From Kitasatospora aureofaciens (lineage in GTDB: Bacteria > Actinomycetota > Actinomycetes > Streptomycetales > Streptomycetaceae): a DNA stretch of 64,000 bases. The stretch spans positions 62,001-126,000 of the forward strand of contig JODU01000030.1 of NCBI GenBank assembly GCA_000720845.1, given 5' to 3'. A program made the position numbers and the translations under genes. Below are positions 52,508 to 61,115 of this stretch, in pieces. Every line of letters begins with the position of its first letter. The stretch's first letter is position 1. The notes under the pieces are model-generated. The model worked only from the letters and a program-made list of their open reading frames with translations. It was not told the DNA's origin and did no database searches.

Positions 52508-53845
52508 ATGCGTGTTCTGCTGACGTCCTTCGCGATGGACGCGCACTTCAACGGCTCGGTTCCGCTCGCCTGGGCGCTGCGGTGCGCCGGGCACGAGGTG
52601 CGGGTGGCGAGCCAGCCGGCGCTGACCGGGAGCATCACGGCGGCCGGGCTGACCGCCGTCCCGGTGGGCACCGACCCGCGCCTCGACGACATGGTCAAGG
52701 GGGTGGGCGGCTCGGTGCTGTCCCACCATGCCAACCAGTCGTTGGACCCCGACGACCCCGGCCGGCTCACGCCCGCCTTCCTCAAGGGCTGGGACGCGAT
52801 GATGACCGCCACGTTCTTCGCCCTCGTCAACGACGATCCGATGGTCGACGACCTCGTCGCCTTCGCCCGCGAGTGGCAGCCGGACCTCGTCCTGTGGGAG
52901 CCCTTCACGTTCGCGGGCGCGGTCGCCGCGATGGCGACCGGCGCGGCCCACGCGCGGGTGCTCTCCTTCCCCGACCTCTTCCTGTCCATGCGCCGGGCCT
53001 TCCTCGCCCAGCTCGGCCCCGCCGCGGCGAACCCGGCCGACGGGCCGGGCGGGGCGCACCCCGACGACTGCCTGGGCCAGTGGCTCCAGTGGACGCTCGG
53101 CCGCCACGGCGTCGCCTTCGACGAGCGGGCGGTGACGGGACAGTGGTCGGTCGACCAGGTGCCGCGCAGCTTCCGCCCGCCCTCGGACGGTCCCGCCGTG
53201 GGCATGCGCTACGTCCCCTACAACGGCCCCGGGCCCGCCGTGGTGCCCGACTGGCTCCGCACCCCGCCGAAGCGTCCCCGCGTGTGCGTCACCCTGGGGC
53301 TGACGGCCCGGACCTCCGAGTTCCCCAACGCCGTCCCGGTCGACCTCGTCCTCAAGGCGATCGACGGCCTCGACATCGAGGTGGTGGCCACTCTCGGCGC
53401 CGAGGAGCGGAGGCTGCTGACCCATGTCCCGGACAACGTGCGCCTGGTGGACCACGTGCCGCTGCACGCCCTGCTGCCGAGCTGTGCGGCCATCGTTCAC
53501 CACGGCGGCGCCGGCACCTGGTCGACGGCGCTGGCCGAGGGCGTTCCGCAGATCGCCATGGGCTGGATCTGGGACGCGATCGAACGGGCGCGCCGCCAGC
53601 AGGAGCTGGGCGCCGGTCTCCACCTCCCCTCGCACGAGGTGACGGTCGAGGGGCTGCGGAGCCGGCTCGTGCGGATCCTCGAGGAGCCCTCGTTCACCGC
53701 TGCCGCCGCGCGGCTGCGGGCGGAGGCCGAGTCCGAGCGGACCCCGGCCGAGGTGGTGCCGGTACTGGAGCGGCTGACCGCCCAGCACCGCGCCCACGGA
53801 CACCGTCGTCACCCGGAGGGCGGGTCCGCGCCGTGCGCCTCCTGA
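52508..53845 (+). CDS. aknS: rhodosaminyl transferase (aglycone C7 glycosyltransferase)
   Basis: 445 residues. GT-B fold: RVLLTSFAMDAHFNGSVPLAWALRCAGHEVRVASQP at the start; DHVPLHALLPSCAAIVHHGGAGTWSTALAEGVPQI near residue 320 for dTDP-sugar binding. It transfers rhodosamine to O7, with AknT as activator. About 45 percent identical by eye to AknK in conserved blocks. ATG at 52508 is preferred over GTG at 52502. The next gene overlaps its end. Confidence 0.88.
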   Translation: MRVLLTSFAMDAHFNGSVPLAWALRCAGHEVRVASQPALTGSITAAGLTAVPVGTDPRLDDMVKGVGGSVLSHHANQSLDPDDPGRLTPAFLKGWDAMMTATFFALVNDDPMVDDLVAFAREWQPDLVLWEPFTFAGAVAAMATGAAHARVLSFPDLFLSMRRAFLAQLGPAAANPADGPGGAHPDDCLGQWLQWTLGRHGVAFDERAVTGQWSVDQVPRSFRPPSDGPAVGMRYVPYNGPGPAVVPDWLRTPPKRPRVCVTLGLTARTSEFPNAVPVDLVLKAIDGLDIEVVATLGAEERRLLTHVPDNVRLVDHVPLHALLPSCAAIVHHGGAGTWSTALAEGVPQIAMGWIWDAIERARRQQELGAGLHLPSHEVTVEGLRSRLVRILEEPSFTAAAARLRAEAESERTPAEVVPVLERLTAQHRAHGHRRHPEGGSAPCAS

Positions 53846-54825
53846 TCACCGGCGGAGCCGGATTCATCGGCTCCCACTACGTGCGTTCCCTGCTCGCCGG
53901 CGACCTGCCCGGTCCCCGGCCGGACCGGGTGACGGTCGTCGACCTGCTCACCTACGCGGGGAGCACGGACAACCTGCCCCTGACGGATCCCCGGCTGGAC
54001 TTCCGGCAGCTGGACATCTGCGACCTCGACGCCCTCCTGAAGGTGTTCCCCGGCCACGACGCGGTGGTGCACTTCGCGGCCGAGACCCACGTCGACCGCT
54101 CCCTGACGGGGGCGGCGGAATTCGTCCGCACCAATGTGCTGGGGACCCAGGCGCTGCTGGAGGCGAGCCTGTCCTGCGGCGTGGCCACCTTCGTGCACGT
54201 CTCGACGGACGAGGTCTACGGGTCCATCGCCGAGGGCACCTGGACCGAGGACGAGCCGCTGCTGCCCAACTCGCCCTACGCGGCGTCGAAGGCGGGCAGC
54301 GACCTCGTCGCCCGGTCCTACTGGCGCACGCACGGGCTGGACGTGCGCATCACGCGGTGTGCCAACAACTACGGCCCCCGCCAGCACCCGGAGAAGCTCA
54401 TCCCCCTGTTCGTCACCGAGCTGCTGGCAGGGCGGACCGTCCCGCTGTACGGGGACGGCGGCAACGTCCGGGAGTGGCTGCACGTGGAAGACCACTGCCG
54501 GGGCGTCCACGCGGTGCTGACCGGCGGGCGGCCCGGCGAGGTCTACAACATCGGCGGCGGCACCCACCTGACGAACCGCGACATGACCTCAAGGCTCCTC
54601 GAACTGTGCGGCGCCGACTGGTCGCGGGTGCGCCGCGTGCCGGACCGCAAGGGGCACGACCTGCGGTACGCGGTCGACGACTCCAAGATCCGCCGGGAAC
54701 TGGGCTACCGGCCCCGGCTGTCCCTGGACGACGGACTGCGCGAGGTCGTCGACTGGTACCGCGCGCGCACCCTCCCGCACGCGGCGGCGGGCCCGCCCCG
54801 GGGTGCCGCGGACGGTCCCTCCTAG
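53833..54825 (+). CDS. aknR: dTDP-glucose 4,6-dehydratase
   Basis: 330 residues. RLLITGGAGFIGSHYVRSLL is the NAD motif, STDEVYGSI holds the catalytic Asp-Glu pair, YAASKAGSD the Tyr-x3-Lys, and NNYGPRQHPEKLIP is the conserved RmlB block. It converts dTDP-glucose to dTDP-4-keto-6-deoxyglucose. GTG at 53833 overlaps the aknS stop by 13 bases. Confidence 0.95.
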   Translation: MRLLITGGAGFIGSHYVRSLLAGDLPGPRPDRVTVVDLLTYAGSTDNLPLTDPRLDFRQLDICDLDALLKVFPGHDAVVHFAAETHVDRSLTGAAEFVRTNVLGTQALLEASLSCGVATFVHVSTDEVYGSIAEGTWTEDEPLLPNSPYAASKAGSDLVARSYWRTHGLDVRITRCANNYGPRQHPEKLIPLFVTELLAGRTVPLYGDGGNVREWLHVEDHCRGVHAVLTGGRPGEVYNIGGGTHLTNRDMTSRLLELCGADWSRVRRVPDRKGHDLRYAVDDSKIRRELGYRPRLSLDDGLREVVDWYRARTLPHAAAGPPRGAADGPS

Positions 54826-54846
54826 GGATCGGGCACAGGACACAGG

Positions 54847-54876
54847 AGAGCCGGCCCCCGTCAGGAGGCCGGCTCT
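54847..54876. terminator. bidirectional terminator
   Basis: AGAGCCGGCC (54847-54856) pairs with GGCCGGCTCT (54867-54876) between the convergent aknR and oxidoreductase genes. Confidence 0.7.
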
Positions 54877-54895
54877 TCGCCGGACGCGGCTCGTC

Positions 54896-55885
54896 TCAGC
54901 GGGCGACGACCCGGGCGGCCTTGCGCACCTGTTCCACCAGGAGTGCCTGGCGCAGCAGGGCCTCCCTCAGGCCGGCCCGGTCGGCTCCGGACAGGACCGC
55001 CGCCGCGAACGCGTCGAGGGCGTTGCCCACCTGGTGGTCCGCCGGCAGCGTCAGCTCGGTGAGCCGGTCCTGCTGTTCGATGCGGACGACCGGGCGGTGC
55101 TCACGGGGCGGCGTGAAGGCCCGCGGCACGCTGAGCCTGCCCCGGCTGCCCCACAGGGCGTAGGTGGAGCGGTAGGAGTGCTGGAACCCGAAGTCGAGCT
55201 GGGCGGTGACCCCGGTCGCCGTGGACAACAGCACGCTGCCCGCGACGTCGACCCCGGTGCGCTCGTCGACGCGCAGACAGGCCCCGAGGACGTCCAGCTC
55301 CCCGTCGAGGTGCAGCTGGGCCGCGCGCAGGGGGTAGACGCCCACGTCCAGCAGGGCACCGCCGCCGAGCGACGCACTGTGCCGGAAGGACGCCGGGTCG
55401 GGGGGCGGCACCCCGAAGGAGCTGGAGAAGACGCGGAGTTCACCGATCTCGCCGAGCATCCCCCGTACCGCCGCGTGCTGCGAGTGGTGCAGGAACATGA
55501 AGTTCTCGGTGAGCGCCAGATCGAGCCGGGCGGCCGTCTCGACCAGCTCGGCGCTCTGCGCGTACGTGGTGCTCAGCGGCTTCTCCACCAGGACGTGCTT
55601 GCCGGCGGTCAGCGCCCGCGCGACCCATTCGTGGTGCATGCCCGGAGGCAACGGCACGTACACCGCGTCGATGTCGTCCCGGTCCAGCAGCGCCTGGTAG
55701 CCGGTCACCGCCGCGCAGCCGAAGCGCCTCGCGAGGCGTTCGCCGCGCGCCCCGTCCCGGCTGGCCACGGCCACCAGCCGCACCGACCGGTGCTCCGCGA
55801 GCGCGGGCAGGATCCGGCGCACCGCGATGTCGGCGCAGCCCAGGACTCCCATACGAAGCACCGGTCGCGGAGTGTCCTCGGACAT
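54896..55885 (-). CDS. aknQ: dTDP-hexose 3-ketoreductase (Gfo/Idh/MocA family)
   Basis: 329 residues. RMGVLGCADIAVRRILPAL is the NADP motif; VLVEKPLSTTYAQ carries the signature EKP lysine; GGGALLDVGVYPLRAA follows. It reduces the 3-keto group left by the 2,3-dehydratase to give 2,6-dideoxy sugars. Divergent from aknP with a SARP repeat between. ATG at 55885 follows GAGGTGG. Confidence 0.88.
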   Translation of the reverse strand: MSEDTPRPVLRMGVLGCADIAVRRILPALAEHRSVRLVAVASRDGARGERLARRFGCAAVTGYQALLDRDDIDAVYVPLPPGMHHEWVARALTAGKHVLVEKPLSTTYAQSAELVETAARLDLALTENFMFLHHSQHAAVRGMLGEIGELRVFSSSFGVPPPDPASFRHSASLGGGALLDVGVYPLRAAQLHLDGELDVLGACLRVDERTGVDVAGSVLLSTATGVTAQLDFGFQHSYRSTYALWGSRGRLSVPRAFTPPREHRPVVRIEQQDRLTELTLPADHQVGNALDAFAAAVLSGADRAGLREALLRQALLVEQVRKAARVVAR

Positions 55886-55936
55886 CTGCCACCTCACCTG
55901 TCGGATACATCGCGGACACAAGCTAGCCGGGCCGGG

Positions 55937-55965
55937 TCGAAGGCCCCTGGAAGCCCGCTGGAGCA
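55937..55965 (+). promoter_or_regulatory. three phased SARP heptamers before aknP
   Basis: TCGAAGG (55937), TGGAAGC (55948) and TGGAGCA (55959) start exactly 11 bases apart in the aknQ/aknP divergent spacer, about 85 bases before the aknP start. Confidence 0.6.
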
Positions 55966-56048
55966 GGCCTTTTCAGCGGGGACTCCACAGCTCTTCGACC
56001 GGTCGGCGCGAGCATGGCCCCGAGGCATTCCTGACGGGAGGGACGGCT

Positions 56049-57353
56049 ATGACGTCGGACACCAAGGCCCTGATCCTGGAGCAGGTCCGCGAGTACCACA
56101 GGCAGCAGCGGCCCGGACACTTCGAGCCGGGAGTGACGCCGATCCTCTCCTCGGGAGCGGTCCTGGACGAGGAGGACCGGGTCGCGCTGGTGGCGGCGGC
56201 CCTGGACCTGAGGATCGCGGCCGGGGCGCACTCCCGGCGTTTCGAGAGCAGGTTCGCCCGCCACATCGGAGTGCGCAAGGCGCACCTGGTGAACTCCGGC
56301 TCCTCGGCCAACCTGCTGGCGCTGTCGGCCCTGACCTCCGACCGGCTCGGGGACCAGCGGCTGCGCCCGGGGGACGAGGTGATCACCGTGGCCGGCGGTT
56401 TCCCCACGACGGTCAACCCGATCTTCCAGAACGGGCTCACCCCGGTCTTCGTGGACCTGGAGCTCGGCACGTACAACACGACCGCGGAGCGCGTCGCGGC
56501 GGCGATCTCGGACCGCACCCGGGCCATCATGATCGCGCACACCCTCGGCAATCCGTACGAGGCGGCGGAGATCCAGCAACTGGCCACCGACCACGACCTG
56601 TTCTTCGTCGAGGACAACTGCGACGCGGTGGACTCGACCTACCGGGGGCGCAAGACGGGCACGTTCGGCGACCTGGCCACCGTCAGCTTCTATCCGGCCC
56701 ACCACATCACGACGGGCGAGGGCGGCTGCGTCCTCACCAGGAACCTCGAACTCGCCCGGATCGTCGAGTCGTTCCGCGACTGGGGCCGTGACTGCTGGTG
56801 CGAGCCGGGCGAGGACAACACCTGCCTGAAGCGCTTCGACTACCAGCTCGGTGACCTGCCCAAGGGCTACGACCACAAGTACATCTTCTCGCACATCGGC
56901 TACAACCTGAAGGCGACCGATCTCCAGGGCGCCCTGGCACTGACCCAGTTGGACAAGCTGGAGGAGTTCGGTGCGGCCCGGCGGCGCAACTGGCAGCGGC
57001 TGCGCGACGGGCTGGCGGACGTGCCGGGGCTGCTGCTGCCCAGCGCGACGCCGGGCAGCGACCCGAGCTGGTTCGGGTTCGTGATCACCGTGCTGCCCGA
57101 CGCCACCTACACCCGCCGCGACCTGATCGCCTTCCTGGAGGACCGGCGCATCGGCACACGACGGCTGTTCGGCGGCAACCTCACCCGGCATCCGGCCTAT
57201 CTCGGCAGCCGGCACCGGGTGGCGGGCGACCTGCGCAACTCGGACGTCATCACCGAGCAGAGCTTCTGGATCGGCGTGTATCCGGGCATCACCGAGGAGA
57301 TGACCGACTACATGGTCGAGTCCGTCGTGGAGTTCGTCGCCAAGAACGGCTGA
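56049..57353 (+). CDS. aknP: dTDP-hexose 3-dehydratase (iron-sulfur, PMP-dependent)
   Basis: 434 residues. An aminotransferase fold that has lost its Lys: the motif is SFYPAHHITTGEGG with His219 where Lys would be, as in RfbH/E1 enzymes. Cys249, Cys251 and Cys259 (DCWCEPGEDNTC) fit the [2Fe-2S] site. It removes the C3 hydroxyl for rhodinose. ATG at 56049. Confidence 0.93.
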   Translation: MTSDTKALILEQVREYHRQQRPGHFEPGVTPILSSGAVLDEEDRVALVAAALDLRIAAGAHSRRFESRFARHIGVRKAHLVNSGSSANLLALSALTSDRLGDQRLRPGDEVITVAGGFPTTVNPIFQNGLTPVFVDLELGTYNTTAERVAAAISDRTRAIMIAHTLGNPYEAAEIQQLATDHDLFFVEDNCDAVDSTYRGRKTGTFGDLATVSFYPAHHITTGEGGCVLTRNLELARIVESFRDWGRDCWCEPGEDNTCLKRFDYQLGDLPKGYDHKYIFSHIGYNLKATDLQGALALTQLDKLEEFGAARRRNWQRLRDGLADVPGLLLPSATPGSDPSWFGFVITVLPDATYTRRDLIAFLEDRRIGTRRLFGGNLTRHPAYLGSRHRVAGDLRNSDVITEQSFWIGVYPGITEEMTDYMVESVVEFVAKNG

Positions 57354-57368
57354 GCCGCCCGGGCCCGG

Positions 57369-58187
57369 TCAGCCGATCATCCGGTCGAGCAGCAGGTCGT
57401 CCCCGCGCTCCGGCGCGTCCAGCCATGGCTCGGCCGCGAGCACCGCCTGCTGCATCCGCTGCAGGCGCGGGGACGGCGACAGGCCCAGTTCCTCGGCCAG
57501 CCGGCGGCGCAGCCGCTGGTAGACGTCCAGCGCCTGCCAGGACCGGCCCGCCCGGTACAGTGCCGCCATGCACTGGGCGTGCAGTCCCTCGTGCAGCGGG
57601 TGACGCCCAGTCAGCTCGATCAGCTCGGACAGCACTTCGGCGTGACGTCCCAGTCGCAGGTCCGCCTCCACGCACCGCTCCAGCACGCCGAGCCTGCTCT
57701 CCTCCAGCCGGGCCACCTCGATGCTCAGTACCGGCCCGATGCGCACGTCGACCAGGGCCGATCCGCGCCACAGCGCCAGCGCCTCCCTGAAGTGCGCCGA
57801 CGCCCTCTCCTGCCGGTCCTCGCCGACGGCCGCCCGGCCCGCGGCAACCAGCCGCTCGTAGCGCGGTACGTCGACGGCGTCCTCGGGCGCCCGCCAGCAG
57901 TAGCCGCCGTACTGGGTGACGAGGACGTCCTTGGCGGACACTCCGGCGTCGGCGCCGTAGGCGGCGGTGAGCTGCCGGCGCAGTTGGAGGATGTACGTGT
58001 GCAAGGTGGCCAGCGCGCTCTGCGGCGGCTCGCTGCCCCAGATCTCCTCCATCAGCGTCCCCACCGGCACCACGCGGTTCGCGTGGATGGCGAGCAGCGC
58101 GAGGATCTGGCGCGGCTTGGCCGCCGACGGGACGATCGACCGGCCACGCACCTCGGCCGTGAGCGGCCCCAGTAACCAGATGTCCAT
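57369..58187 (-). CDS. second SARP activator, with a TTA leucine codon
   Basis: 272 residues. MDIWLLGPLTAEVRGRSIV and AKPRQILALLAIHANRVVP form the winged helix; LATLHTYILQLRRQL is the recognition region; the BTA domain ends with LHAQCMAALYRAGRSWQALDVYQRLRRRL. Codon 5 is TTA (58175-58173), the rare leucine codon read by the bldA tRNA, so translation should depend on bldA. ATG at 58187 is preferred over 58202 because GGGGGACC precedes it. Confidence 0.9.
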   Translation of the reverse strand: MDIWLLGPLTAEVRGRSIVPSAAKPRQILALLAIHANRVVPVGTLMEEIWGSEPPQSALATLHTYILQLRRQLTAAYGADAGVSAKDVLVTQYGGYCWRAPEDAVDVPRYERLVAAGRAAVGEDRQERASAHFREALALWRGSALVDVRIGPVLSIEVARLEESRLGVLERCVEADLRLGRHAEVLSELIELTGRHPLHEGLHAQCMAALYRAGRSWQALDVYQRLRRRLAEELGLSPSPRLQRMQQAVLAAEPWLDAPERGDDLLLDRMIG

Positions 58188-58368
58188 ATTGCGGTCCCCC
58201 ATGTGGTCGGCACGGCACCCCGAGAACTTCCTGCTGTGGGAGTCTCGCCGACCGCTTCCGGTCCGAACCAGTGCGACGGGCCCGACCAGGCGTATGAGGA
58301 GCTTAGGGGGCAAGAGGTGGGTTCCTCACATGTGCCCTGTGCGAAATGCACTGCTGTCCACCGGCCCG

Positions 58369-58390
58369 GGTCGACAGAATGATGTCGACC
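58369..58390. promoter_or_regulatory. inverted repeat upstream of the RiPP precursor
   Basis: GGTCGAC (58369-58375) and GTCGACC (58384-58390) are perfect inverse copies separated by 8 bases, 64 bases before the precursor start. It may be the site of the NarL-type regulator at 62394 or of another dimeric regulator. Confidence 0.5.
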
Positions 58391-58453
58391 GCAACGGCCA
58401 CGGGCGGGGGTTCGGCACGCCGTCACGGCCTTCGAAAGCGACAGGAGACACAC

Positions 58454-58630
58454 ATGTCACGGACCACTTCCCGGCCCGAGGCCGACGTGGTGACCGCAGG
58501 GGTCGCGGACGATCTGGTGATCACGGAGTTCGGCCACGAGCCCGAAGCGCTCACCGACAGCCGCATCTGCATCTGCTGGACGCCCGCGTCCGGCACCGGG
58601 TCGTCCGCGGACGGCGGCACCCGGTTCTGA
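58454..58630 (+). CDS. putative azol(in)e-type RiPP precursor peptide
   Basis: 58 residues. A hydrophilic acidic leader (residues about 1-37, with DDLVITEFGHEPEALTD) precedes a Cys/Thr/Ser-rich tail from about residue 38: C39, C41, T43, S46, T48, S50, S51 and T56, ending GGTRF. ATG at 58454 follows ACAGGAGACACAC. It overlaps a fused E1-like/YcaO cyclodehydratase gene. Precursor identity is inferred from this coupling and the composition; the leader/core boundary is a guess. I do not recognise the peptide as a known family. Confidence 0.65.
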   Translation: MSRTTSRPEADVVTAGVADDLVITEFGHEPEALTDSRICICWTPASGTGSSADGGTRF

Positions 58631-60894
58631 AGCGCCGTCCGGCGGAGGGCGGGCTCCCCCGGCTGGGATTCGCACCGCATCTGCGGGTGGACTCCGCTCC
58701 GGGGGAGCCGGTCTTCCTCATGGCGGAAGACCGGGTGACCACGCTCGACGGGCACCAGGTGGCTCTGCTGGCCCCGTTGCTCGACGGCACCCGGGACCTG
58801 CCCACGATCATCGCCGAGGCGGCTCCCGCGCTCCCGGCCGACGTCACCGGCCGGCTGGTCGACAGGCTCCTTCAGGCGGGGCTGCTGCACGCCTTCGAGG
58901 CGGACGGGCCGACCGCACCGGAACGCGCCTACTGGTCGCTGACCGGTCTGGCCGCGCGGCCCGGAGCAGCCGCCTCCCCGCTGCTGGCCTCGGTCGACCT
59001 CACCGCCGAGGATCCGGGCGCGTTGCGCGGGGCGGTGTCCGCGGCAGGGTTGCATCCGGCGCCCGAGGACGGCGGACGTGCCGGTCTGACGCTGGTCCTG
59101 TGCCACGACTACCTCGATCCGCGGCTCGGCGCCCTGGACGCGGAGCACCGTGCCGAGGGCCGCGGCTGGCTGCCGGTGCGGGCCAGCGGCACACATCTGT
59201 GGATCGGCCCGTTCCTCACCCCCGGCGACGGCCCCTGCTGGAGCTGCCTCGCGGACCGGCTCCGGCTGCGCCGGCGCGGCGAGGCCCATGTGCGGCACCG
59301 TCTCGGGCTCGGCGGGCCCGCCTCGCACCGGCCCGCCTACCTGCCCGCGGGGCGTACGGCCGCCCTCCACCTGGCGCTGCTGGAGGCCGGGAAGTGGCTC
59401 GCCGGGTACCGGGACCCCGGCCAGGGCGAGCTGTGGCGGCTGGACACCCGCACGCTGGAGAGCAGCCGTCATCCCGTGCGGCGCCGTCCGCAGTGTGCCC
59501 GCTGCGGTGACCCCGGGCTGGTGCGCAAGCGGGTGTCGGCCCCGGTCGTGCTGTCCCACCGGCCGGTCCACGACACCGGCGGCGGGTACCGGACCCTCGA
59601 TCCCGGCCGGATGCTGGAGCGCTACGGCCACCTCGTGGACCCCGTCACCGGGGTGGTCGGTGAGATCCGGCGGGACCCGAGGGGGCCGCGGTTCCTCAAC
59701 TGCTTCCACGCGAGTGCCCGGCCGCCGTGGGACCCCGCGCTGCCGCCGCCGGCGCTGCGCACCCCGTTGCGCACCCCCGGCTCGGGCAAGGGCGTCACCG
59801 AGACCCACGCGCGGGCGAGCGCGCTGGGCGAGGCCCTGGAGCGGTACAGCGGCCATTTCCAGGGCGACGAGCCACGCCTGCGCGGTAGTTACCGCGAGCT
59901 GGCACCGCGGGCCGTCCACCCGGACACCGTCCAGCTCTTCGACCGGCGCCAGTTCGAGGACCGGGCGGCGTGGAACGCCGCGCACGGCCCCTTCCACCAG
60001 GTGACCGAGCCCTTCGACGAGGACGCCGAGATCGACTGGACCCCCGTATGGTCCCTGACCGGGCGACGGCAGCGGCTGGCGCCGACGAGCCTGCTCTACT
60101 ACAACGCCCCGGACGCGGACGCCGGTTACTGCCGGGCCACCTCCAACGGGGCCGCCGCCGGGACCAGTCTGGAGGACGCCGTCGTGCACGGCTGCCTCGA
60201 ACTGGTGGAGCGGGACGCGGTCGCCCTGTGGTGGTACAACCGGACCCGGCAGCCCGGTGTGGAGCTCGACCGGCGGGACCCGTGGATCGCCGGGACGCGG
60301 GCCGCCCTCAAGGACCTGGGCCGGTCGGTGTGGGCGCTCGACCTCACGTCCGACCTGGGGATTCCCGTGGTCGCCGCCGTCTCCGCGCGGACCGCGACGC
60401 CCGCCGAGGACATCGTGCTCGGGTTCGGCGCGCACTTCGATCCCCGCGTCGCGCTGCTGCGTGCGCTGACCGAGCTCAACCAGATGCTGCCGCCGCTGGT
60501 GGACGGTCCGGCCACTGGGGAAACGGCCTACACCGGCACGGACGAGGAGGCGCTGCGCTGGTTCCGGCACGCCACCACGGCCAACCAGCCCCACCTGTTG
60601 CCGGCCGCACGCCGGCCCGCCCGTCCTCCGAGGGCGCCGCGTCCGCCCGCCGACGCCGCGGCCCAGGCCGAGTCGCTGGTCGCGCTGCTGGACCGGCACG
60701 GTCTCGAAGTGCTCGTGCTCGACCAGACACGCCCCGACGTCCAGCTGCCCGTCGCCAAGGTGCTCGTGCCCGGACTGCGTCCCCACTGGGCGGGATTCGG
60801 CCCGGGGCGCCTGTTCGACGTACCGGTCGCGCTCGGCCGGCTGGCCCGGCCGCGGGACTTCGCCGAACTCAATCCGCTGCCGCTCCATCTGTGA
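58627..60894 (+). CDS. fused E1-like/YcaO azoline-forming cyclodehydratase
   Basis: Up to 755 residues. Residues about 1-90 (RLGFAPHLRVDS, LLAPLLDGTRDLP) look like the leader-recognition start of TOMM E1-like proteins. Four cysteines, C204/C207 (CWSCLADRL) and C290/C293 (CARCGDPG), fit the zinc tetrathiolate of the partner domain. From about 380 the YcaO domain shows the ATP motif ETHARASALGEALERYSG and later GAAAGTSLEDAVVHGCLELVERDAVALWW, ending in a proline motif NPLPLHL. The only start near the domain boundary is CTG at 58627, overlapping the precursor stop; this would be translational coupling. It turns Cys/Ser/Thr to azolines with ATP. Confidence 0.82.
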   Translation: MKRRPAEGGLPRLGFAPHLRVDSAPGEPVFLMAEDRVTTLDGHQVALLAPLLDGTRDLPTIIAEAAPALPADVTGRLVDRLLQAGLLHAFEADGPTAPERAYWSLTGLAARPGAAASPLLASVDLTAEDPGALRGAVSAAGLHPAPEDGGRAGLTLVLCHDYLDPRLGALDAEHRAEGRGWLPVRASGTHLWIGPFLTPGDGPCWSCLADRLRLRRRGEAHVRHRLGLGGPASHRPAYLPAGRTAALHLALLEAGKWLAGYRDPGQGELWRLDTRTLESSRHPVRRRPQCARCGDPGLVRKRVSAPVVLSHRPVHDTGGGYRTLDPGRMLERYGHLVDPVTGVVGEIRRDPRGPRFLNCFHASARPPWDPALPPPALRTPLRTPGSGKGVTETHARASALGEALERYSGHFQGDEPRLRGSYRELAPRAVHPDTVQLFDRRQFEDRAAWNAAHGPFHQVTEPFDEDAEIDWTPVWSLTGRRQRLAPTSLLYYNAPDADAGYCRATSNGAAAGTSLEDAVVHGCLELVERDAVALWWYNRTRQPGVELDRRDPWIAGTRAALKDLGRSVWALDLTSDLGIPVVAAVSARTATPAEDIVLGFGAHFDPRVALLRALTELNQMLPPLVDGPATGETAYTGTDEEALRWFRHATTANQPHLLPAARRPARPPRAPRPPADAAAQAESLVALLDRHGLEVLVLDQTRPDVQLPVAKVLVPGLRPHWAGFGPGRLFDVPVALGRLARPRDFAELNPLPLHL

Positions 60895-61033
60895 CGCGAA
60901 GCGTGCCCACGCACCGCCGCCGGGGCCGACCGCGTTGTCAACTCCGATGACAAAAAGGGATGTTGCACGTACCCGCCACGCCAGGAAGCCCCCTTCCGAG
61001 TGGTTTTGATTGATTAGGATCGATCGTGTGTCA

Positions 61034-61060
61034 CGCTCTCCCGGTTTGACCGAGAGAGCG
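61034..61060. promoter_or_regulatory. interrupted dyad before the histidine kinase gene
   Basis: CGCTCTC (61034-61040) and GAGAGCG (61054-61060), with the inner GGT/ACC, form a dyad of about 27 bases. It ends 55 bases before the kinase ATG. It may be a terminator of the YcaO gene or an operator. Confidence 0.45.
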
Positions 61061-61115
61061 GGCCGCGGCACGACATGACTCATCGATTCGTACGGTTCAT
61101 CCGGAAGGACAAGAG

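Noticed and set aside
58423..61083. 886-residue reverse frame over the YcaO region
   Set aside because: Antisense of the YcaO gene and the precursor. The forward strand has zinc and ATP motifs; the reverse has only Gly/Arg/Val-rich filler.
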